Of a stretch of DNA of 22,260 nucleotides, positions 15,026-21,698 are shown one piece after another. The number at the start of each line of letters is the position of its first letter. Position 1 is the stretch's first letter. This DNA comes from Spirochaetaceae bacterium (GTDB lineage Bacteria > Spirochaetota > Spirochaetia > Treponematales > Breznakiellaceae): the NCBI GenBank assembly GCA_031290855.1, contig JAISLM010000029.1:1-22260 (forward strand). Direction: 5' to 3'. The notes under the pieces are model-generated. The model saw nothing but the letters and a program-made list of their open reading frames with translations. It was not told where the DNA came from and searched no databases. Both the position numbers and the translations under genes were made by a program.

Positions 15026-15958
15026 CTATATTCTAAACGAAGCGATTAGTCCAGCAAGCGCGGCCTCCGGAATCACCGGGCTCTTCAGGATCAGCGCACT
15101 GCCGTCAACATAGGGCGGCTCGGCGAGCAAGAAGCGGGCAAAGGCCGCCAGTCCGGGGCTTCTTATCCGGTCGCCATAGCCTTCGGAAAGGGAATTCCGC
15201 ACAAGGTTCAGCACTGAGACCAGCCCTCTTGCCTGGGCCGGCCCCGGCGTTTCGAGCCGGAAGACGGCCTGCCAGTCTTCTTCATACCGGTACGCGCTTA
15301 TAAACAACGCCAAGGCCGGGATAGTCACCGGAATGTCCATCCGCGCAAGCGTTTTGTCCAGGAAGTCCGTGTTGGTGATCCATGCGGCTACCTGCGCGCC
15401 CGCGCTGAAGAACCGGAAACTCTCGGGCGCTTCCGCCCGGTTTTCGTTGAAAAAGGGGTCGGCGTCGGAAATGCGCGCTTTGTTTTTCCGCATGAATAAC
15501 GAGAGACGGTTCTTTTGGGAATGCCAGTACTTCCCGCCCGTTACCGATCTTGCTTTCTGCCATGCCGGGTTAAAAAACAGCGAAAACGACGACAGCGCGG
15601 CGGGATAGTTCTTTCCGTCGGCCACCATCAAAAACCGCCGCTTTACATCCTCAAGCGGGCTTGCCGGAGAAGGCGGGTAGAGGGCCGCGACAGCGGTATC
15701 CGTTCTGTCAAAAAAGGTTTTAACCGTTTTCGTGCCCAGCCCGTACCGTGTCAGAAAGCTGTCCAGCAGGGCCCTTGCCGGCTTGACGTTTATCCTTATG
15801 TAGGCAAACGCTCCTTCCGGCAGTTCCGCGAATTCGTTCCGGGCCTCGTCACCTTTTTTTACCGCGCTTGTCGCAGCGCATGCGGCCAGTAAAAACAACA
15901 GACCCGCGATACGGGCGACGCGTACAACGCGGCGCGGAAGCTCGTTTCCAAAAAGCAT
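15026..15958 (-). CDS. Predicted lipoprotein of unknown function
   Basis: 310 aa from ATG 15958. The N-terminus has basic residues (RRVVRVAR), a hydrophobic stretch and a lipobox LAAC with Cys27, so it should be a lipid-anchored envelope protein. I do not recognise the rest. Visible are a FAYIRINVKPARALLDSFL stretch after the signal, several aromatic-rich segments, and no repeats. A GTG two codons upstream (15964) is possible; neither start has a strong Shine-Dalgarno. It begins 15 bp after the stop of the 498-aa membrane protein and is probably cotranscribed and translationally coupled. Gene order suggests both act in the envelope, but that is inference. Confidence 0.75.
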   Translation of the reverse strand: MLFGNELPRRVVRVARIAGLLFLLAACAATSAVKKGDEARNEFAELPEGAFAYIRINVKPARALLDSFLTRYGLGTKTVKTFFDRTDTAVAALYPPSPASPLEDVKRRFLMVADGKNYPAALSSFSLFFNPAWQKARSVTGGKYWHSQKNRLSLFMRKNKARISDADPFFNENRAEAPESFRFFSAGAQVAAWITNTDFLDKTLARMDIPVTIPALALFISAYRYEEDWQAVFRLETPGPAQARGLVSVLNLVRNSLSEGYGDRIRSPGLAAFARFLLAEPPYVDGSALILKSPVIPEAALAGLIASFRI

Positions 15959-15973
15959 GATCACAGGCGGCGC

Positions 15974-17470
15974 CTACGCATTAAAGATTATTTTGCCCAA
16001 TTCCGCGTTATCCGCGCTTATGCCGGAGCGGTATTTGATAAGGGCGTCCCGCTCGCGTTTCAGCTCGCTAAACGAATAAACCGTCTCGCCCGACTCGTTC
16101 ACGGCAAGATCAGGAAGCGAATACAGCGCCATATCCTTTATCACAGCCTCACGCGCCGCGTCGATGTTTTTGGGGCGGCATTCCGGGACCTCGGGCCTTA
16201 TGTCGCCCGCCTTCACCGCGCCCGGATTGTTCCAGATCAGCGCGAAGCCCCTCTTGCGCAGGTTCTGTAGTTTTATCCGCTCGTTCTCTTTTTTTAGCAG
16301 CGCGTAGCGCAAAAGCGGTATCAGGCCAAAGAGCGTGAAAAACACTATCGGCACGATCCCCAGTCCTATCATGATGAAAGGAAGCGGATCGGCCATAAAA
16401 CCGCGGAAGGCCGCGTAGGTAAAGCCGTACAGGTACGAGACGGCGTCGAAGTGCTTCTCTGTCAGGAGATGCCCGCTCTTCACCGCGTTCACAAAGAAGT
16501 ACGCGCCGAAGAACAGGTTCACCGAATTGATTACGCAGAACCAGCCGTTCATCTTCTTCGTGTTTTGCGAGAATCTGCGGGGCGTTTTAAGCGGGGCGGC
16601 CAGTCCGCCCGCCTCTCTCCCGCCGCTTTCCGCCCGCAGCAACAGCGCGTCAAAACGATATACAACCGTCCCGTCCTCCGTCGCTTCCGGCATACCGCCG
16701 TACTCCGCGCACCAAGCGTTGATCATGCAGTCCGCCTCGACGCCTTTCGTTCCGGTCAGCGCCATGAACTCAGGCAGCGATATTACCCCCCTGTTCGCCT
16801 GGATGTACGCGATCACCGCCTGCCTTTCCCGCATCTCGATGTCGGCGCCGGGATCGCCGTCCCCAAACACGAAGGAGAATATCGCCTTGTACAACGGTCT
16901 TCCCTTCGGCCTTCTCTCCGTCCTGTAGTAAGCTCCGTAGCCTCTGTCAAAAGACCTTGTCAGTTCCGAATAGAACCACATCCTGATTATAAAGTCGAAG
17001 ATGCCGGACATAAAAAAGAGGCCGCCGCCGGAATGGCCGCGCCTGTCGTTACTGTTGGACGAATTCGAGGCGGCAACGGAAAGCAACAGCGCGGCAAGGG
17101 CAATCAGCATGAAAAAGACGAAGTAGCCCACCAGCATAAGCATTATCCACGCCTTGAAAAACCCCGCGCCAAGCACTTTAAGAGCGCGGCCTATCCTGCC
17201 AAGCGCCCGTCCCGCGACCGCCCTGAAACCGCGGTACCTGCTTGTAAACCCGGAGGGGAACGAGTAGAGAAGCTCGCCGGATTCGGTTACGGAAATATGC
17301 GCCGAATATTCGTCGGCGACCCCGTTCACCAGTTCCCGCACGGTTTCGAGCGGCAGCGCCGTTTTTGCGACCAGATCCGCGACCGTAAGCCCGCCGCGAT
17401 GTTTCTTAAAAACGCCGCATATCGCGCTGTACGCCGCGCCGTCGCTAATTTTCCGTTTTCGCTGTTCCAT
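15974..17470 (-). CDS. Conserved membrane protein with three winged-helix-like modules
   Basis: 498 aa from ATG 17470. It has three related soluble modules of the form helices, then ES/ED-G-xxY-F: about 12-72 (ending VTESGELLYSF), 213-273 (ATEDGTVVYRF) and 438-467 (VNESGETVYSF, shorter). They are separated by hydrophobic segments at about 108-133, 309-330 and 363-391, with a Ser/Asn/Gly/His-rich stretch at 133-150. The modules look like small helix-turn-helix folds with a beta wing. I know of no named function. A longer frame to 17542 has no Shine-Dalgarno, so I start at MEQRKRK. It heads the unit with the lipoprotein. No other gene lies upstream within 950 bp. Confidence 0.7.
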   Translation of the reverse strand: MEQRKRKISDGAAYSAICGVFKKHRGGLTVADLVAKTALPLETVRELVNGVADEYSAHISVTESGELLYSFPSGFTSRYRGFRAVAGRALGRIGRALKVLGAGFFKAWIMLMLVGYFVFFMLIALAALLLSVAASNSSNSNDRRGHSGGGLFFMSGIFDFIIRMWFYSELTRSFDRGYGAYYRTERRPKGRPLYKAIFSFVFGDGDPGADIEMRERQAVIAYIQANRGVISLPEFMALTGTKGVEADCMINAWCAEYGGMPEATEDGTVVYRFDALLLRAESGGREAGGLAAPLKTPRRFSQNTKKMNGWFCVINSVNLFFGAYFFVNAVKSGHLLTEKHFDAVSYLYGFTYAAFRGFMADPLPFIMIGLGIVPIVFFTLFGLIPLLRYALLKKENERIKLQNLRKRGFALIWNNPGAVKAGDIRPEVPECRPKNIDAAREAVIKDMALYSLPDLAVNESGETVYSFSELKRERDALIKYRSGISADNAELGKIIFNA

Positions 17471-17986
17471 ACGGCATAGATCATAGCAGGAAAATCGCGC
17501 CAAGGCTATATCACACATTGAGACGTCGAAAATGTAAACCAAATGACATAGCTTGTTATATTACTAGAAATTACGAAAAGTCTAATTCCAGATAGAACAA
17601 AGAATTACAAAAAAGCTCAGAAGCTTTCCGGTATCTTAAACAGGCAAGTCTAAGTCTATACATGAATTAGAGTTATTTCGGCTGGATTTAGTTTTTAGGC
17701 ATCACGACGGGGACACGCAAAAGTATCATTTGTGTTATTCGCCGCTGTCCTCCGCCTGGATGCTTTGCGTATGATCCGGTATTTTATTCGCGGCGGAGTC
17801 TGTTCCCCCGCCTTATCCCTTCTTTATTTGAGTTAAAAAGACGGTAAAACGCCAGGCCCAAACCGCATAGCGGTTTGCCGTTGCGGGCTGTGCCTGTGGC
17901 GTAATCCGCAAGCGGACGCTTGGCGCTGTTTTGTTGCGCTTAGATATGGATAAAACCTACAAGAATTTGTAGTAGCCCCGCAGATA

Positions 17987-18019
17987 ATGAGCCTCCGCGC
18001 GGCAAGCCGCGCGGTATCT
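17987..18019 (+). repeat. REP-like repeat copy 3 (left part only)
   Basis: ATGAGCCTCCGCGCGGCAAG matches the family start, after which it reads CCGCGCGGTATCTTAA. It therefore forms a perfect 9-bp stem CCGCGCGGC-AA-GCCGCGCGG (17995-18014) and lacks the second hairpin and the AAACCAGACTTTGC tail. Confidence 0.75.
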
Positions 18020-18074
18020 TAAGCGTTGTGTTGGTTGGAGCGTAGGCTCGTTCTGTAAGGAAGTTTATAATATC

Positions 18075-18149
18075 GTCTGGTTTAATACCAAATCTTTGTA
18101 GGCTTTGCATTACGTGAGCCGCGGCAAGCCGCGGGGTATTAAACCAGAC
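18075..18149. repeat. 15-bp inverted pair GTCTGGTTTAATACC / GGTATTAAACCAGAC
   Basis: The arms are 18075-18089 and 18135-18149. The right arm is the tail of REP-like copy 4; the left arm is an inverted fragment of the same tail. Together they form a 75-bp head-to-head structure. Confidence 0.85.
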
Positions 18150-18161
18150 TTTGCGAATAAA
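18114..18161 (+). repeat. REP-like repeat copy 4 (short hairpin variant)
   Basis: GTGAGCCGCGGCAAGCCGCG, then GGGTATTAAACCAGACTTTG, CGAATAAA. It has a CCGCGGC-AA-GCCGCGG hairpin in place of the two hairpins of copies 1, 2 and 5. The right half is identical to the other copies. Confidence 0.85.
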
Positions 18162-18374
18162 TTTCCGCAGCCGATCGAAGCTCTGAGATGGCGCGACGCT
18201 TACATGATACCCCGCCTCTCTGCGCGGGAAGGTTCATTATGGCTTTCCAGAAAAACGGCAAGTTCGGTTTGGGCGGTACACGAATGTGGGTATCAACCAT
18301 ATGTATTAGGGCTGAAAATGAGCGGGGCAAAGTGGGTTGGAGTTTGCGCGGATTAACGCGCCGTGTTGATCCGC

Positions 18375-18404
18375 TTGCTTTTTTATTTAATACATCGATA
18401 TATT
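18375..18404 (+). promoter_or_regulatory. Candidate sigma70-type promoter of the UPF0164 gene
   Basis: TTGCTT (18375-18380), an 18-bp AT-rich spacer, then TATATT (18399-18404), 25 bp before the ATG at 18429. A second TATAAT (18413-18418) is too close to the start to serve a normal leader. Judged only by consensus. Confidence 0.35.
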
Positions 18405-18428
18405 ATTAAGTATATAATCGGAATCTAT

Positions 18429-19703
18429 ATGAATAGGCGCCTCCAATTTTTATGCGTATTTCTCTTTTCGTCCGTTCTGGGCTGGTCCGTGGACATTGAC
18501 GCCGACGCTTACGGTTCCTTGACGGACTACCTGAACGGGATTTACGGGATAGACGACAACGCCGGTTTGACGGCCTTCCCCGTCCTCAACATTCCTATAG
18601 GCGGACGTTCCGAAGGAATGGCGGGAGCATACTCCGCCGTTGCGGACGATGTTTCCTTTATTGAGTTCAATCCAGCCGGATCTTCGATGCTGGAGATTTC
18701 CGAACTGGCCTTCTTTCACAACAACTGGATAGCGGACGTAAAGATCGAGGCGCTGGCCTATGCGGCGCGTTTTAACAACCTTGGCATAGGGCTAAGCGGC
18801 AAATGGCTGTATTTGCCGTTTACTCAGTACGGTTATTTCGGCGACAGGCTGTCCAAAGGCTACTATTCCGAAGCGGTTGCCGTGTTGAACGGTTCGTACA
18901 ACCTGTTTCCGGGTTACTATTTTGGCGGCGTATCGGTTGGTCTTAACCTGAAGGGCGCTTTTCGTTCCGTGCCGGATTTTGCCGACAACATCACTGAAGT
19001 AGTAACGACCGGTTCCGGCAAGGAACAGTCGGCGGCGTCGGTAATGGCGGACGTGGGCATACTTACCCGTTTTAACCTGTTCAAATTTTACAACTCCCGA
19101 GACCGCAATATGTCACTAGCCCTTGTAGCGCGCAACCTGGGCCCCGCCGCCCTCGGCGACCCGCTCCCGACGGTAGCTGTTGCCGGCGTCTCATACCGCC
19201 CGATCCGCCCACTGATGATGTCTTTCGATTTTTCGCTGCCGGTAAATATGCTGGATATAAGTCTGTCCGAAAAACCCTACTGGGCAGCAGGCCTTTCCGT
19301 AACGGCAACAAGCTTCCTGTCTATGCGCGCCGGCCTGTTGATGAAGGCAGGCAACATACGGGCCGTAGTAGGCAGCGCCGTCAGCCTCCAGTACATCAGC
19401 CTTGACGTGAACTACACGCTCGACCTGCTAACACAGATTCAGCCGCTGAACCGTGTCGCGCTTGGCGTCCGTTTCGACCTAGGCGACAATGGCCGCAAAG
19501 CAAAAAGTGATCTTGTGGACGAGTACTACCTTGCCGGCCTTGACGCATACTCAAATTCAAGAGACGCCGAAGCCCGTATCATGTTCGAAAAGGTGCTGGA
19601 GCTAAGCCCACGTTTTGAGCCCGCCATTGAAGCGCTAAAGTCGCTCGACAACTACGAACAACTCAACAAACGCATCGACGAAATGCGCCGTATACAATAC
19701 TAA
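18429..19703 (+). CDS. UPF0164 family outer-membrane protein (FadL-like barrel) with TPR-like tail
   Basis: 424 aa. An N-terminal signal peptide (MNRRLQFLCVFLFSSVLGWS) is followed by the family start: GLTAFPVLNIPIGGRSEGMA and GAYSAVADDVSFIEFNPAGS, then alternating beta-strand-like segments to about residue 340. UPF0164 (PF03687) is a spirochaete family whose T. pallidum members have been modelled as FadL-like long-chain fatty-acid transport barrels. The last 60 residues (EYYLAGLDAYSNSRDAEARI, then MFEKVLELSPRFEPAIEALK) look like one or two tetratricopeptide repeats and are probably periplasmic. The start is ATG 18429; the frame is open back to 18363 but that extension would bury the signal peptide. 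The Shine-Dalgarno is weak (CGGAATCT). It is monocistronic, and no clear terminator follows. Confidence 0.85.
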   Translation: MNRRLQFLCVFLFSSVLGWSVDIDADAYGSLTDYLNGIYGIDDNAGLTAFPVLNIPIGGRSEGMAGAYSAVADDVSFIEFNPAGSSMLEISELAFFHNNWIADVKIEALAYAARFNNLGIGLSGKWLYLPFTQYGYFGDRLSKGYYSEAVAVLNGSYNLFPGYYFGGVSVGLNLKGAFRSVPDFADNITEVVTTGSGKEQSAASVMADVGILTRFNLFKFYNSRDRNMSLALVARNLGPAALGDPLPTVAVAGVSYRPIRPLMMSFDFSLPVNMLDISLSEKPYWAAGLSVTATSFLSMRAGLLMKAGNIRAVVGSAVSLQYISLDVNYTLDLLTQIQPLNRVALGVRFDLGDNGRKAKSDLVDEYYLAGLDAYSNSRDAEARIMFEKVLELSPRFEPAIEALKSLDNYEQLNKRIDEMRRIQY

Positions 19704-19793
19704 ACAGACGGCTCACTTTAACATAAGCGCTTAGATTAGGTCACGTCCGGAGTTTTTGCCGCCTTCAGGAACTGTTAAATGGTAAATACGAAA

Positions 19794-20806
19794 TCATACA
19801 CCATGCAGGACATAATTCCAGCTTTCAACCGGAGCAAGGCGTTTAGAAGGGATTGATTCGTACTCCTCGTCAGAGACTGGTTGAGCGGTTTCGTAAACGG
19901 TGTCGTCAAGCTGACATATAACGGTCAGCCCTGTTGACGTAGTGGTTGAGCCAACCAGGTCTATTGCGGTTTCCACATCGATCAGCGGTTTCCCTTGCCA
20001 CTTCTTGCTGATATAACAAAACAGACGGTACCCTACTTTGTTCCACTTCTATATAGTGTCTGTCCACAAAGTCTGTTACTTTGCGGACAGACACTGCATT
20101 TTCGCAGCCTAAAGGCTGCGAAAATGCGGTTTTTAAGGAAGTTTGTCCATAATGTGTCTACATTATGGACAAACACTATATAGCGGGCGGAAAATGGCAA
20201 ATATGTATATCAGTCCTGTACGCGCCGCCAATTGTGTCAATCGAAAATTCCAGAGTTTACTCCGGTACCCGTTGCTGCCGCCGCAATCGCAGGTTATCAA
20301 AAGTTTTGCCGCTTTGGGAAAGGCGTGCTTTCCGGCACAATGCCACCACCGCGTAATACTTTCCGCCGCAAAATCCGGCGTGTCGTGACTGGCGCCGACA
20401 TTAATAAATCCCGTGTTGTTGTTCTGACAAAATACCCCGCAGGGCGCGATTTTCCCCAGTTCTTTTATCGGAAAATCGTGGTCAAGCACTTTTCCCGTGT
20501 CTTTGCCCGGCGATGCTCCGTGCCGGGATTCTTGAAGTTTCCGGTGTTTTACTTCTTTTTGGTGTCCACCGAGATAACCGGTTCTCCCGCCTTAATAAAC
20601 TCCCCCGCTTTTGTATTGATAAACTCAAATTGCGCGTTCCGGTCGGGGTACCCTTCGCCAACCTGCAACATTTTTTGATTCGACTGTCTGCTGTATCCCA
20701 TAGCCTCCAGTATCGAACCAACGGTGACGTGCGTGATATGCTCGCCGTACCTCTCAGACAATTTCCGCCTTATGTCCCGTAAACTGTCGGTTGTCCGTGA
20801 CAGCAT
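19794..20806 (-). pseudogene. ISAzo13-type transposase remnant, truncated and MITE-interrupted
   Basis: Reading the minus strand from 20806 gives HITHVTVGSILEAMGYSRQS, then PDRNAQFEFINTKAGEFIKA and PVISVDTKKK. A frameshift near 20550 follows, then HDFPIKELGKIAPCGVF, WWHCAGKHAFPKAAKLLITC-DCGGSNGYR, and CHFPP in a shifted frame. After the MITE it resumes as KWNKVGYRLFCYISKKWQGK, LIDVETAIDLVGSTTTSTGL and SWNYVL, stopping at 19794. This is the order of ISAzo13 (Rhodopirellula-type DDE, PF07592) transposases. The N-terminal third is missing; at 20803-20806 the frame meets IS3 copy 2. The catalytic D of the usual ADGGGSNGYR appears as CDCGGSNGYR, still aspartate. The element is dead: at least two frameshifts plus a 135-bp insertion. 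Confidence 0.85.
20049..20183. mobile_element. 135-bp MITE with cloverleaf folding, inside the ISAzo13 remnant
   Basis: Terminal inverted repeats begin CTATATAGTGT (20049-20059, partner 20173-20183) and extend imperfectly to 24 bp (CTGTCCACAAAGT versus TTGTCCATAATGT, reading inward). Three internal hairpins follow in order. The first is CTGTCC-A-CAAAGT with ACTTTG-C-GGACAG (20060-20090). The second is a 14-bp perfect stem GCATTTTCGCAGCC/GGCTGCGAAAATGC with TAAA loop (20096-20127). The third is a 15-bp perfect stem GTTTGTCCATAATGT/ACATTATGGACAAAC with GTCT loop (20141-20174). Removing it rejoins the transposase motifs CHFPP and KWNK. The TATA at both ends suits a TA target duplication of IS630/Tc1-type enzymes, which is inference. 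Confidence 0.82.
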
Positions 20807-21286
20807 TACCTACATCCGCACCGGTTGGGGCTTTCCGTGTCTTGGTCTGCTTATGGATCTGTTTTCCCGAAAAATAGCCGGCTATCACGCGGGTGACATC
20901 CCGGAAGCCGGGGGAACTGTCCGCGCTCTGGAGCTGGCGCTGAAGGAACTCCCCGCAGGGGCGGCCCCCGCCCGCCCTTCATTAAGACTGCGGCAGCCGG
21001 TACTGCCCGCATCTGTATGTTGAAAAACTCACATCCCGCAGGCTTCCGGTAAGTAGACATGAGGAGCCGCGCTGTTACGAAAACGCCCGTGCCGAAAGGC
21101 TGAACGGGATACTGAAACAGAAATACGGGCTTGGCTGTTCGTTTCGGAGCAGGAAACAGGCGGCGGCTGGTGAGGCGGTGTTCCCGTGCAACACCAGACG
21201 GCCCCATCTGACCCTTAAAATGAAACGCCTGAAAATACGCGCCGCAGGGTCGCGTAAAATCTGTCAACCTGTTTCAGGATTTGACA
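20803..21286 (+). pseudogene. Decayed IS3-family integrase, copy 2
   Basis: It begins at ITYIRTGWGFPCLGLLMDLF-SRKIAGYHAGD (first catalytic Asp). It continues with RALELALKELPAG, then after frameshifts CYENARAERLNGILKQKYGL (last catalytic Glu region) and RRPHLTLKMK near 21200-21230. It ends CTGTCAACCTGTTTCAGGAT then TTGACA at 21281-21286. Its sequence parallels copy 1 (370-1134) closely, with the same orientation about 20 kb away. The 5' part upstream of DITYIRT is missing; the junction with the ISAzo13 remnant is at about 20803. TGTCAA and TTGACA at the right end form a small inverted pair typical of IS3-type termini. Not functional. Confidence 0.78.
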
Positions 21287-21289
21287 ACA

Positions 21290-21355
21290 CGGAGCTTACC
21301 AAGCAGCCGGGGTCTGACCCTCTACCGGCCTAAATCGTTGCCTGGTAATGAATTA
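21290..21355 (+). repeat. Dispersed ~65-bp repeat with GGGGTCTGACCCTCTA core, copy 2
   Basis: Inverted partner of 3952-4016. It begins four bases after the right end of IS3 copy 2. Shared blocks are GGAGCTTACC, CGGGGTCTGACCCTCTA, TCGTT and GGTAATGA. Confidence 0.7.
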
Positions 21356-21550
21356 GAACGATGATCGACGATCGATGCGGGAATAACAGTGAAAGAAGAA
21401 AAACCGGGAAGGGCAGCGGTAGGCCTGATTCCCAAGCCCCCGCACACCCTCCCCCGTTTTCGTCCGCCATCGCCCATTAGCCGCCCGCGCCTCCTCCTCC
21501 GGCGGGCGGCAACACGAAAACCGCCCGCTGGCGGGCCGTGATGCCTAAAC

Positions 21551-21618
21551 ATGAGCCTCCGCGCGGCAAGCGCGAACCGATGGTTCGGCGCGGTATTAAA
21601 CCAGACTTTGCGAATAAA
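21551..21618 (+). repeat. REP-like repeat copy 5
   Basis: ATGAGCCTCCGCGCGGCAAG, then CGCGAACCGATGGTTCGGCG, then CGGTATTAAACCAGACTTTG, CGAATAAA. Full-length with two hairpins, 80 bp upstream of the right-edge transposase remnant. Confidence 0.88.
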
Positions 21619-21698
21619 ATCCAGCCGAAAGAGTGGATGCCTAATAACTAAAAATCCAGTCCAAATCATACCGGTTCCATCCGGAGAGGAGAAACCGA

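Larger units (their letters stand above)
17471..18428. other. Long gene-free interval between divergent genes, rich in palindromes
   Basis: About 960 bp separating the minus-strand membrane-protein gene from the plus-strand UPF0164 gene. No gene is recognisable. It holds an AT-rich part (17540-17700) that probably contains the minus-strand promoter, a hairpin CAAACCGC-ATA-GCGGTTTG at 17859-17877, two REP-like copies (17987, 18114) with an inverted fragment between them, and GCGCG/CGCGC pairing near 18348-18361. The string TTCGGCTGGATTT with TTTAGGCATCACG (about 17675-17706) recurs in inverted, rearranged form at 21538-21662. Confidence 0.6.
21287..21698. other. Gene-free interval holding repeats
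   Basis: No gene. From left to right it holds the second GGGGTCTGACCC-type repeat (21290-21355), a GC-rich stretch CCGCCCGCGCC...GGCGGGCGGC near 21481-21510 that can fold, CGTGATGCCTAAA at about 21538 (inverted match near 17693-17706), REP-like copy 5 (21551-21618), and a rearranged match to 17675-17706 at 21618-21662. Confidence 0.6.

Noticed and set aside
17859..17877. GC hairpin that might belong to a tRNA
   Set aside because: No T-loop (GTTCRA) or acceptor stem could be placed around it.
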